Source: CAWCPR01 sp963797475 (lineage in GTDB: Bacteria; Chloroflexota; Anaerolineae; Anaerolineales; UBA4823). From it: a stretch of 64,000 nucleotides of DNA. Made by a program: the position numbers and the translations under genes. Location: contig CAWCPR010000001.1 of assembly GCA_963797475.1 (NCBI GenBank), positions 2,790,001-2,854,000 of the forward strand, in the 5' to 3' direction. Shown piece by piece: positions 1 to 7,006 of the stretch. The notes beneath the pieces were generated by a model. The model ran no database searches and was not told the origin of the DNA. It saw only the letters and a list, made by a program, of their open reading frames with translations. Every line of letters starts with the position of its first letter. Within the stretch, counting starts at the first letter, position 1.

Positions 1-2
1 TG

Positions 3-251
3 CCTGGCGTCCGCGGTTATTATGACACTGCTGTACTGGTCTTCCATCCCGCCGGGAAAGTCGGCCTTGTCTCATTTTATCTTTGGCGACAACCAGGCCC
101 GCCGAAAAAAAGGTTTTCGAAGCCCCATCCAAAGCGAGTGATCTGGAATTGCGCCTCCCTGGCAGGGAGAGGCTGGACGATATCCGCCATCGTCCTGTTC
201 CTGATTGCGGGGGTCCTGGCGTTTGTCCAACGGTCCGTTACCGGGATATGA
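3..251 (+). CDS. C-terminal end of a membrane protein (partial)
   Basis: An open frame enters from the left edge and runs 82 codons to a TGA. Its end holds one convincing membrane helix (residues about 58-75 of the visible part, ISAIVLFLIAGVLAFV) followed by a short basic tail, so the protein probably ends with a C-terminal anchor. The part before it is basic and proline-rich (GPPKKRFSKPHPKR). The last 14 bases overlap the end of the convergent phosphoesterase gene. The N-terminus lies outside the window and I do not recognise the family. A second frame (1-141) is also open but lacks the helix and is less convincing. Confidence 0.45.
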   Translation, partial: PGVRGYYDTAVLVFHPAGKVGLVSFYLWRQPGPPKKRFSKPHPKRVIWNCASLAGRGWTISAIVLFLIAGVLAFVQRSVTGI

Positions 252-1221
252 TCATGAGTCGGATTTGCTTGGGGTCTTTTACTACTCGCCATGCCTTGCT
301 CAAATCCAGTTCGCCCCTCCTGGCCAGGTGCAGCAGCGGCGCCAACGGCGTGTTTCCAATCTGTGCCGCATAGGTTTTGGCCTGCTGGCGAGGCGTCTGT
401 TCGGCAAAACCAGGCTTTTCCCGTAATTGGGCCAATACGCGCTCGTTTTCACGGGTTATATAATCTACGATCTCTTGCAGGGCTTTTTCGCTCTCCTCAT
501 CCCGTGCCTCGGGTTTGGGACTTCTGCGCTGAGGCTGCGCGGTTGGCTTGAGCGGACGATGCTCCTGGCGCATCCGCGACCAGTGATCGGCGCGGCTGGG
601 CACCGAAATGATCTGGAAATCCGGCAGGATCAAACCGGTGAGGGTTTTGCCCAGAACGCAACTGGTGTCCAGCCCAAAGGCCCTGTCCTGGTAAATGAAG
701 GGTTGGCCATTTTTCAAATGGTCGTGATGCCCGAAAAGCACTGGCTTGTCCCGCTCGTAAAGCTCATACCAGGGTTTGTCGTAGCGGGCGTACAGGTAAT
801 GCTCTCCACCCATCGTTCCGCACAAAACCGTCGGAAATTGCTCTGCCAGCGGGACGCCGGGCTCTAAATACCCGTGGACCAGGATGGCCTCTGGCATCTC
901 GATGAAAGTTGGAAAGGTATCCATGAATGCCACCGCCTCCGGGTACGCTGTTCCCAACTGGGATTTGGAGATCAACTGCGACAGCGCCGGTTTGATCTCC
1001 CGGCGATAGGATCGAATGTGTTTCCGTTCGTGATTGCCCATCAGGGAACGAGTGTTGGCCTGCTGGCGGAAGAATTCCAACACTTCGGGTGTTTCCGGCC
1101 CGCGGTCGACGATGTCACCCAGGGCAATGATGGCGTCCTCTGAGGCCAGCCCGGCGCGTTCCAGCAGGTTGTTCAATTCAACGTAACATCCGTGGATATC
1201 GCCAATGACGAGAGTCTTCAT
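238..1221 (-). CDS. Calcineurin-like metallophosphoesterase (PPP/ApaH type)
   Basis: The 327-residue protein has the metal-binding motifs of the PPP-type phosphoesterases in order: GDIHG at residues 7-11, GDIVDRG at 35-41, GNHE at 62-65, a later VHG near 115 and FGHHDH near 163. These bind two metal ions and hydrolyse phosphoesters of proteins or dinucleoside polyphosphates; the substrate cannot be told from sequence. The catalytic domain ends near residue 220. About 100 further residues are Arg/Pro/Glu-rich and look helical, which is longer than the usual ApaH or PrpA proteins and might be a partner-binding tail. It is transcribed divergently from the aminotransferase. Confidence 0.9.
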   Translation of the reverse strand: MKTLVIGDIHGCYVELNNLLERAGLASEDAIIALGDIVDRGPETPEVLEFFRQQANTRSLMGNHERKHIRSYRREIKPALSQLISKSQLGTAYPEAVAFMDTFPTFIEMPEAILVHGYLEPGVPLAEQFPTVLCGTMGGEHYLYARYDKPWYELYERDKPVLFGHHDHLKNGQPFIYQDRAFGLDTSCVLGKTLTGLILPDFQIISVPSRADHWSRMRQEHRPLKPTAQPQRRSPKPEARDEESEKALQEIVDYITRENERVLAQLREKPGFAEQTPRQQAKTYAAQIGNTPLAPLLHLARRGELDLSKAWRVVKDPKQIRLMIISR

Positions 1222-1352
1222 GGCCCTGATGATAACATAACCGCTTGCCGCGAGCTTTGGGGCATCCTAAAGTAAAATAAACCGGCAATCGAATCCTGCG
1301 ATCCCTGTGTTCGCTCGCTTCGCCGGTAGGATAACATTTTAAGGAAGACATT

Positions 1353-2471
1353 ATGGAGATCCCCCCTTTCCAGTTGGAGCGCTATTTCGCCCGCTACGAA
1401 TTTTCTGCCCGTTACCTGCTGTCCAGCTCGGACTGTGAAGCCCTGTCGATGGCGGAGCTGCTGAGGTTGGCCGATGCAGAGCTAATGGAGCTGTGGCAAG
1501 AGCTAAGATTGGGTTACACCGAAAGCCAGGGCCACCCATTGCTGCGGCAAGCCATCGCCGGGTTGTACCGGGACTACACGGCAAACGAGGTCCTGGTGGC
1601 CGCGCCCGAGGAAGCCATTTTCCTGTTCATGCAGGCGCTGCTGGAGACAGGCGATCACGTGGTTTGCACCTTTCCGGGCTACCAGTCGTTGTATGAAGTC
1701 GCCCGTTCCCTGGGCTGCCAGGTCTCGCTCTGGGAACCGCACGAAGCCCAAGGCTGGCGTTTCGACCTAGAAGACCTGGCCAGCCTGCTGCGCCCAGACA
1801 CCCGGCTGGTGGTGGTAAATTTCCCTCATAATCCGACCGGTTACCTGCCGCCCCTGGCGGACTTCCAGGCCTTGATCGATCTTGTGCGCCAGAATGGGAT
1901 TACGCTGCTGTCGGATGAGATGTACCAATACCTGACAGCCGCGGATGGAGCTGCCCTGCCGGCAGCCTGCGAGCTGTACGAGCGGGCTGTATCCCTTTCG
2001 GGCCTGTCGAAGTCTTTCGGGCTGCCCGGGCTGCGCATCGGCTGGCTGGCTTCCCGGGACCGAGAGCTGCTCGAGCGGGTGAGCCTGTTCAAGGACTACA
2101 CTACCATCTGCAGCCCCGCTCCTTCCGAGCTGCTTGCGATCATCGCCCTGCGCGGCCGGGAAACCATCCTGGGCAGGCAGTTGGCGCGCCTGCGCCGCAA
2201 CCTGGACGTGCTGGATCAATTCTTTAAGGAATACAGGCAATTGATCGCCTGGAACCGCCCTAAAGGCGGGTCGATCGGCTTTCCGCGCTTGCTGGCTGGG
2301 CCGGACAGCTACGAATTCTGCGAACAGGTGGTCGTAGAGGCGGGCATCATGCTGGTGCCTTCGCGAATTTTCCAATTTGGCGACCACCACATCCGGATCG
2401 GTTTCGGCCGCCAGGACCTGCCGCAGGTGATCCGTCGCTTTGGGGAGTATTTGCAAGAGCGGTTTGGCTGA
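1353..2471 (+). CDS. PLP-dependent aminotransferase, class I/II
   Basis: A fold-type I aminotransferase of 372 residues. The PLP signature is complete: NFPHNPTG with Asn160, SDEMY with Asp188 and Tyr191, the Schiff-base lysine Lys220 in SLSGLSKSFGLPG, and the carboxylate-binding Arg in HIRIGFGR near the C-terminus. The N-terminus is short, starting close to the substrate-binding segment, as in the capreomycidine-synthase/VioD-like and small AspC-like subgroup. The amino donor is unknown. An AAGGAAG ribosome site lies just before the ATG. It appears to be a single-gene unit. Confidence 0.9.
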   Translation: MEIPPFQLERYFARYEFSARYLLSSSDCEALSMAELLRLADAELMELWQELRLGYTESQGHPLLRQAIAGLYRDYTANEVLVAAPEEAIFLFMQALLETGDHVVCTFPGYQSLYEVARSLGCQVSLWEPHEAQGWRFDLEDLASLLRPDTRLVVVNFPHNPTGYLPPLADFQALIDLVRQNGITLLSDEMYQYLTAADGAALPAACELYERAVSLSGLSKSFGLPGLRIGWLASRDRELLERVSLFKDYTTICSPAPSELLAIIALRGRETILGRQLARLRRNLDVLDQFFKEYRQLIAWNRPKGGSIGFPRLLAGPDSYEFCEQVVVEAGIMLVPSRIFQFGDHHIRIGFGRQDLPQVIRRFGEYLQERFG

Positions 2472-2555
2472 ACCAGCTTTATCCATTGATTTGATCAGGC
2501 AATTACAGAAGTTTTAGAACGGCCCAAAACCATAGGATTGCGGGGACGGATTCCC

Positions 2556-2584
2556 TTGACAAAGCTTATAATTTCGATTATCCT
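2556..2584 (+). promoter_or_regulatory. Sigma70-like promoter of the ArsR-family gene
   Basis: TTGACA (2556-2561), a 17-base spacer and TATCCT (2579-2584). The start of transcription would fall near 2591, inside the inverted repeat at 2590-2603, leaving a leader of about 35 bases with a GGAGG ribosome site. Confidence 0.6.
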
Positions 2585-2589
2585 CAAAA

Positions 2590-2603
2590 TTGATAGATAT
2601 CAA
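2590..2603. promoter_or_regulatory. Inverted repeat, likely ArsR autoregulatory operator
   Basis: TTGATA-GA-TATCAA, two perfect 6-base arms, sits directly downstream of the -10 box and over the expected transcription start. This is the usual place for a repressor site of a winged-helix ArsR protein; the link to the gene at 2627 is inferred from position. Confidence 0.5.
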
Positions 2604-2626
2604 AATTATGGCTTGGAGGATAACCC

Positions 2627-3265
2627 ATGGAGATCAGGCGTTCCGAGACGATTCTGGAAATGTTGAGGGCTCTGGCCGACGAAAGCCGTCTGGCTTTATT
2701 GCGGTTGGTGAGCCAGAAGGAATACACCGTAGGAGATCTGGCTGAATTGGTCGGTTTGGGCGCGCCAACCGTTTCACACCACCTGACCCGGCTGCGCAAA
2801 GCAGGGCTGGTTACCCTGCGTATGGCCGGCAACCAGCGCTTTTACCGGGTGAACTCCGGCGGATTGGATCGCTTTAAACAGTTGGCGGGAGAGATCGAGC
2901 GCCTGCCGGTCGCGCCGGAGTCCGTGGAGACGGATGAAGCATGGATCCCCCGGTTAGATTGGGATGTTGAGGATCAGAAGGTTTTACATGAGTACACTCA
3001 TGACAGGAAGCTTATCCGCTTGCCTAGTAAACAGAAGAGGCTGCTGGTTATTTTACGCTGGCTGGCAACCCTGTTCCAGCCAGACGTGCTTTACAGCGAG
3101 ACCGAAGTCAACAATATTTTGAGGGCTGTGTACGAGAAAGATTACGTCAGCCTGCGCCGCGACCTTGTTGATTTCGGGTACCTGCGCCGCGAACGCGGCG
3201 GAGGAAAGTACTGGCTGGCTCCAGTTGAACTGGACATTTTAAAGCCAAAGGAAGAAGATGATTAA
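2627..3265 (+). CDS. ArsR-family regulator with C-terminal DUF2087 domain
   Basis: Residues about 5-85 form a winged helix (LADESRLALLRLV, then the recognition region APTVSHHLTRLRKAGLV). Residues about 118-208 match the DUF2087 domain: YTHDRKLIRLPSKQKRLL, YSETEVNNILR, LRRDLVDFGYLRR and a KYWLA end. DUF2087 often follows HTH domains in stress-responsive regulators. No metal-binding cysteine pair is visible, so this is not a classic metal sensor. The stop codon overlaps the start of the next gene (TAATG), so the two genes are translated together and the hydrolase is the obvious regulated partner. Confidence 0.85.
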   Translation: MEIRRSETILEMLRALADESRLALLRLVSQKEYTVGDLAELVGLGAPTVSHHLTRLRKAGLVTLRMAGNQRFYRVNSGGLDRFKQLAGEIERLPVAPESVETDEAWIPRLDWDVEDQKVLHEYTHDRKLIRLPSKQKRLLVILRWLATLFQPDVLYSETEVNNILRAVYEKDYVSLRRDLVDFGYLRRERGGGKYWLAPVELDILKPKEEDD

Positions 3266-4503
3266 TGTCTACGCTTTCAGAAAGAAGCCAAACTTCTGCT
3301 GAACTGGGCTTGATGCGCGGATTTCCTCCGCCGCCCGAGCAGGTTGTTACCCATGAGAATCAGCTTCTCGCTCCGTATAACTGCTGGAGCTTTCAAAATG
3401 AGCTGCCGCTTAACCCGGTCGTGGATGTGTGGCGAGGGGATAAACCCCTGGCTGAGCTCGAATATAACCCGCTGGATCTCTCCGCGGTGACGTTCCAGAA
3501 CCTGGCAGGCGCTTCATTCACTTTCGCGGATATGGTCGAGATGAGCTATACGGACGGGATTGTCGTCCTGCACGATGGAAAAATTATTTTTGAGCGCTAC
3601 CTGAATGGGATGCAGCCCCACAAGCTGCACGCATGGGCCTCCTGCAGCAAGTCGATGACCGGTACATTAGCCGCACTGCTGATGCATGAAGGGCTGTTTG
3701 ATCCGCATGCTTTTGTTTCGTTCTATCTGCCCGAGTTGAAAGACAGCGGCTTTGGCGACGCAACGATTCGCCAGGTGATGGACATGACTGCCAGGATTTG
3801 TTTTCCGGAGGAAGAGGTCGACCCGGTAGCTGAGAACTGGAAGTACGCCGTCGCGATGGGCTGGCGCCTGCCCCCGCAAGGGTATACCGGTCCGATCAGC
3901 GCCTATGATTACCTGCCGTTGGTGCAGAGGGACGGCAAACACGGACAGCGGTTTGCCTACCTGACCCCCAACACGGATGTGCTGGCCTGGCTGATGAAGC
4001 GTTTGCTGGATCAATCCCTGGCCGAGATCATGCATGCAAGGATCTGGTCGAAACTTGGCGTGGAGCGAGACGCTTTTTGGATTGTGGGTCCGCTTGCAGT
4101 GGAGACCTCCGGATCGGGGCTGTTGACCACCCTGCGGGATATGGCCCGCTTTGGGCAAATGCTGCTGCAGAAAGGGCAATTTAATGGCCAGCAAATCCTG
4201 CTGGTCGAGGTTGTGGAAGATATCGAACGAGGCGCAGATGCGGATGCTTTTGCCCGTGGACCGGCGGCCAGTCCCGGAAATCGGGGTTGGTCGTATCACC
4301 ACCAGTGGTGGGTATCCCACAACGCGCACAGCGCCTATATGGGGTTGGGTTACGGTGGGCAAATGCTGTACATCGATCCGGCCGCAAAGATGGTGATCGC
4401 TAAGTTTAGTTCGTACCCTACACCGACGCCGGCCGGCAACGAATTCTTCAGCGCGTTCGGGGCTTTTCCTGAGCTGGCGAATTGGTTAATGAGCGAAAAG
4501 TAA
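3265..4503 (+). CDS. Serine hydrolase, class C beta-lactamase / 6-aminohexanoate-dimer hydrolase family
   Basis: The 412-residue protein has the serine-beta-lactamase fold signature: the nucleophile motif SCSK (SxxK) in WASCSKSMTG near residue 127, the YLTPNTD segment standing for the YxN motif, and GLGYGGQM near the C-terminus in place of KTG. The arrangement resembles NylB-type 6-aminohexanoate-dimer hydrolases and related esterases or amidases. No signal peptide is visible, so it should act in the cytoplasm, which argues against a penicillin-resistance role. It is translationally coupled to the upstream ArsR/DUF2087 regulator. Confidence 0.85.
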   Translation: MSTLSERSQTSAELGLMRGFPPPPEQVVTHENQLLAPYNCWSFQNELPLNPVVDVWRGDKPLAELEYNPLDLSAVTFQNLAGASFTFADMVEMSYTDGIVVLHDGKIIFERYLNGMQPHKLHAWASCSKSMTGTLAALLMHEGLFDPHAFVSFYLPELKDSGFGDATIRQVMDMTARICFPEEEVDPVAENWKYAVAMGWRLPPQGYTGPISAYDYLPLVQRDGKHGQRFAYLTPNTDVLAWLMKRLLDQSLAEIMHARIWSKLGVERDAFWIVGPLAVETSGSGLLTTLRDMARFGQMLLQKGQFNGQQILLVEVVEDIERGADADAFARGPAASPGNRGWSYHHQWWVSHNAHSAYMGLGYGGQMLYIDPAAKMVIAKFSSYPTPTPAGNEFFSAFGAFPELANWLMSEK

Positions 4504-4505
4504 AG

Positions 4506-4523
4506 CCGGCAGATATCTGCCGG
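4506..4523. terminator. Perfect 18-bp palindrome after the serine hydrolase
   Basis: CCGGCAGATATCTGCCGG begins two bases after the stop codon of the hydrolase. It can form a 7- to 9-pair hairpin but is not followed by a T tract, so it may be a transcript-end stabiliser or a weak terminator. Confidence 0.45.
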
Positions 4524-4651
4524 TCAACCCGCCTTTGATTTCGCATTGTTGAGAGCAGCGGCGGCGCGGATTAGATCCTTTAGCGCCTCCGTTTGGTAAT
4601 TTGTTCGGATGCGTTCACTTTCCTAACGGTCCTTTTCAAATTGTGAAACGA

Positions 4652-4680
4652 ACGTTCCAAAGATTAGAAAATTGGAACGT
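4652..4680. promoter_or_regulatory. Long inverted repeat upstream of the RpiR gene, probable operator
   Basis: ACGTTCCAA (4652-4660) and TTGGAACGT (4672-4680) are perfect 9-base arms separated by 11 bases. The right arm ends four bases before the -35 box of the regulator gene. RpiR-family proteins bind such spaced inverted repeats, so autoregulation is likely. Confidence 0.55.
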
Positions 4681-4683
4681 CTA

Positions 4684-4712
4684 TTGCAATTTTAGTTAAC
4701 TTCAGGTATTAT
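4684..4712 (+). promoter_or_regulatory. Promoter of the RpiR gene (leaderless start)
   Basis: TTGCAA (4684-4689), exactly 17 bases, TATTAT (4707-4712). Transcription would start near 4719-4722, next to the ATG at 4723. This excludes the ATG at 4711, which lies inside the -10 box, as the start codon. Confidence 0.6.
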
Positions 4713-4722
4713 GGTATTAACC

Positions 4723-5610
4723 ATGTCGATTTTAAAGGAACTTCAACCCGATCTACAACAAAGCCTGGAGCAGCGCATCTCCACCGCTCACAGCGACCTC
4801 AGTCCCAAACACAAGCGCCTGGCTCGCTTCATCCTGGACAACAAATACTTTATGTCTTTCGCTTCAGCCAGCCAGGCTGGTGAAAAAACCGGCACAAGCG
4901 CAGCGACAGTTGTACGGTTTGCACAGTCCCTGGGCTATGAGGGCTTCGCGGAGATGCAGGCAGCCATCCGGGCGGATCTACCCAGTTATATGTCGGCTGT
5001 AGAACGAATTCAGGAGCGGCTGGAATCCTCGACTGAACCTGACGACCTCCCGCAAAAAGTGTTTTACACCGATATCGCCAATATTGAACGAACTGCGAAC
5101 AATTTGATGGCGGCGGATCTGGATGGAGCCTTGCGGGCGATCATTGAGGTGAGGCACATTTGGGTGATTGGCTCAGGTATTTCTTCTGCCAGCGCCATGT
5201 ATCTGGCGCACTCTTTGAAGATCATTGGTTTCGATGCTCGTTTTAATATCAACGAAGGCTTGTCGTTAGCCGTAGATGCTGCTCAATTTGGCCCAGATAC
5301 ATTGGTTATCGCATTGGATTTGTGGCGGTATGTCCGCTCGACGACCAATACCCTTACAACCGCCAAAAAACATGGCGCCCACATCATTGCCATCTCAGAT
5401 AGCATCGTCTCTCCGGTGGCTCAAATGGCCGATTTTGCCTTCGAGGTTGCCGCGGATGGCGTCGCTCATAGCCTTTCGTCGACGGCCGTATTGTCTTTGA
5501 TCAATGTAATCATTGCTTCTTTATCCTATCTCGTACCAAAACAGACCATGGAATCGCTGCGCCGGGTCGATTCGAATTACCTGGACAATCATCTTCTCGT
5601 ACTGGAGTAG
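4723..5610 (+). CDS. RpiR/MurR-family regulator (HTH-6 plus SIS domain)
   Basis: Residues about 10-85 form the RpiR helix-turn-helix (LSPKHKRLARFILDN, GTSAATVVRFAQSLGYEGFAEMQ) and residues about 125-255 a SIS sugar-isomerase domain (VIGSGISSASAMYLAHSLK). SIS domains bind phosphosugars or other small metabolites as effectors. The second ATG is chosen because the first lies within the promoter -10 box. Only two bases separate the stop from the opine-dehydrogenase-like gene, so it probably heads the catabolic operon and senses its substrate or an intermediate. The ligand is unknown. Confidence 0.88.
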   Translation: MSILKELQPDLQQSLEQRISTAHSDLSPKHKRLARFILDNKYFMSFASASQAGEKTGTSAATVVRFAQSLGYEGFAEMQAAIRADLPSYMSAVERIQERLESSTEPDDLPQKVFYTDIANIERTANNLMAADLDGALRAIIEVRHIWVIGSGISSASAMYLAHSLKIIGFDARFNINEGLSLAVDAAQFGPDTLVIALDLWRYVRSTTNTLTTAKKHGAHIIAISDSIVSPVAQMADFAFEVAADGVAHSLSSTAVLSLINVIIASLSYLVPKQTMESLRRVDSNYLDNHLLVLE

Positions 5611-5612
5611 AA

Positions 5613-6813
5613 ATGCAGATCACCGTCTGTGGCGGTGGGAATGCCGCTCATACTTTGGTGGGGCTTCTAGCGGCTCAAGGCAGCAATATCGTCAACGTTT
5701 ATCTCACGTTCGAAAGCGAGGTCCAACGCTGGCAGGCAGGCATCGCTTCCCAAGGTGGGATAGAGGTGCTGATGAGAGATACAACCGCCCTCGGCCGCCC
5801 GCATAGGGTCAGTTCCGACCCATCAGAAGTAATTCCAGGTTCTGAACTGGTACTGCTGGCTCTTCCGGCCTTTGCCCACCGGACCGTTTTGATCGAAATC
5901 TCGGACTATCTGGAGGATGGCGCCTGGCTGGGCGCCATCCCTGCTCGCGGCTGTTTCGACCTATGTGTATGGGATACGCTGCGCGAAAAATGCTATTCCT
6001 TGACCATTTTTGGCTTGCAGTCGCTACCTTGGGCCTGCCGGATTCTTGAATACGGCCAATCGGTAAAAATCCTGGGGGTCAAAGCGCGCCTCTGACCTGG
6101 CTGCCTGGCCTACATCCCACACTGCTACCATTGCCAACCAGCTTGGCGGGTTGTTGGGCATTCGCCTGGATCCTGCATCAGATTTCCTCAACCTCACTCT
6201 GGGGAACACCGGTCAACTCATCCACCCGGGCATCCTTTATGGCAGGTTCCGGGATTGGGACGGCAGCCTGCTGGCTGATGCGCCGCTTTTCTATCAGGGC
6301 GTCGATGGAAAAACAGCCGATACCCTGGAGGCGATGAGCGCAGAAATCCAGGAATTACGCCATAATCTCCAGGCACATTTTCCATCCCAGGATCTTTCCG
6401 CCGTCCGCCCACTGGGGGAATGGTTGCAGCGCTCCTATCCTGACGATATCCTCGATTTCTCCTGCCTCCAGGCGATGTTTAACAATAACCGGAGCTACGC
6501 CGGACTGCGAGTCCCTGTGCGCCCAGATACTCACGGATCACAATCCAGTGGGGTGCAACCCGATTTCCAATCCCGTTATCTTTCCGAAGACATCCCGTAT
6601 GGGTTAATCCCAACCCGTGGAATCGCGGAACTGGCAGAGGTCGAGACGCCGGTCATCGATCAGGTCATTCTGTGGGCACAAGACAAACTGGATCAGGAAT
6701 ACCTGGTCAATGGGAGACTGCGCGGCCGTCACCTGGAGTCCACCCGCGCTCCACAGCGTTACGGACTCCACTCACTCGAACAATTTATAGATCGCGTTGG
6801 GCTGGCAGCCTGA
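5613..6813 (+). pseudogene. Opine (octopine/nopaline-type) dehydrogenase family gene with one frameshift
   Basis: Two frames together give about 400 residues, the full family length. The first (5613-6095) has the Rossmann start MQITVCGGGNAAHTLVGLLA and ends in VKILGVKARL followed by TGA. The second picks up without loss as DLAAWPTSHTATIANQ and continues to 6813 with the octopine-dehydrogenase domain (GNTGQLIHPGILYGR, YLSEDIPYGLIPTRGIAELA, VILWAQ). One extra base at about 6092 explains everything. Family members oxidise or form N-(carboxyalkyl)-amino acids with NAD(P). The break context is CTC TGA C; see findings. Sequence error, recent mutation and recoding are all possible. Confidence 0.8.
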
Positions 6814-6916
6814 TCTGCGATCACGATTCATTGCATCCTTCATAAAAACACAATCAGCACGCACAAGATGGAGTGTTACGGCTTTGCCGAAATCTCCGGA
6901 GATTCAGCCATACAGG

Positions 6917-6991
6917 GTTGGGCGCTTTGCCCCTGGCCGCAGGCCAGTGGTCGGCCCACCACGCTTCAGGATGAATAGAGATACATCATAT
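6917..6991 (+). repeat. 75-nt dispersed element, copy A
   Basis: This stretch matches 23405-23479 read on the minus strand without gaps, with 66 of 75 bases identical by my count. It contains successive small hairpins: GGGC..GCCC, then CTGGCC-GCA-GGCCAG, then GTGG..CCAC. It ends 15 bases before the start of the mutase-fusion gene, leaving room only for the ribosome site AGGAG. The rest of the gap 6814-6916 shows nothing recognisable. Confidence 0.8.
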
Positions 6992-7006
6992 TAGGAGAAA
7001 GTATTT

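Noticed and set aside
1767..2486. A 239-codon minus-strand frame opposite the class I/II aminotransferase
   Set aside because: Shadow frame; the plus-strand gene has a complete PLP site.
3265..4503. Beta-lactamase resistance gene
   Set aside because: No signal peptide and NylB-like motifs instead of YxN/KTG, so an antibiotic resistance role is not supported.
6069..6105. Programmed +1 frameshifting like prfB as the default explanation
   Set aside because: The purine run is too far upstream for RF2-type stimulation and CTC re-pairs poorly in +1. Kept only as a testable alternative in findings.
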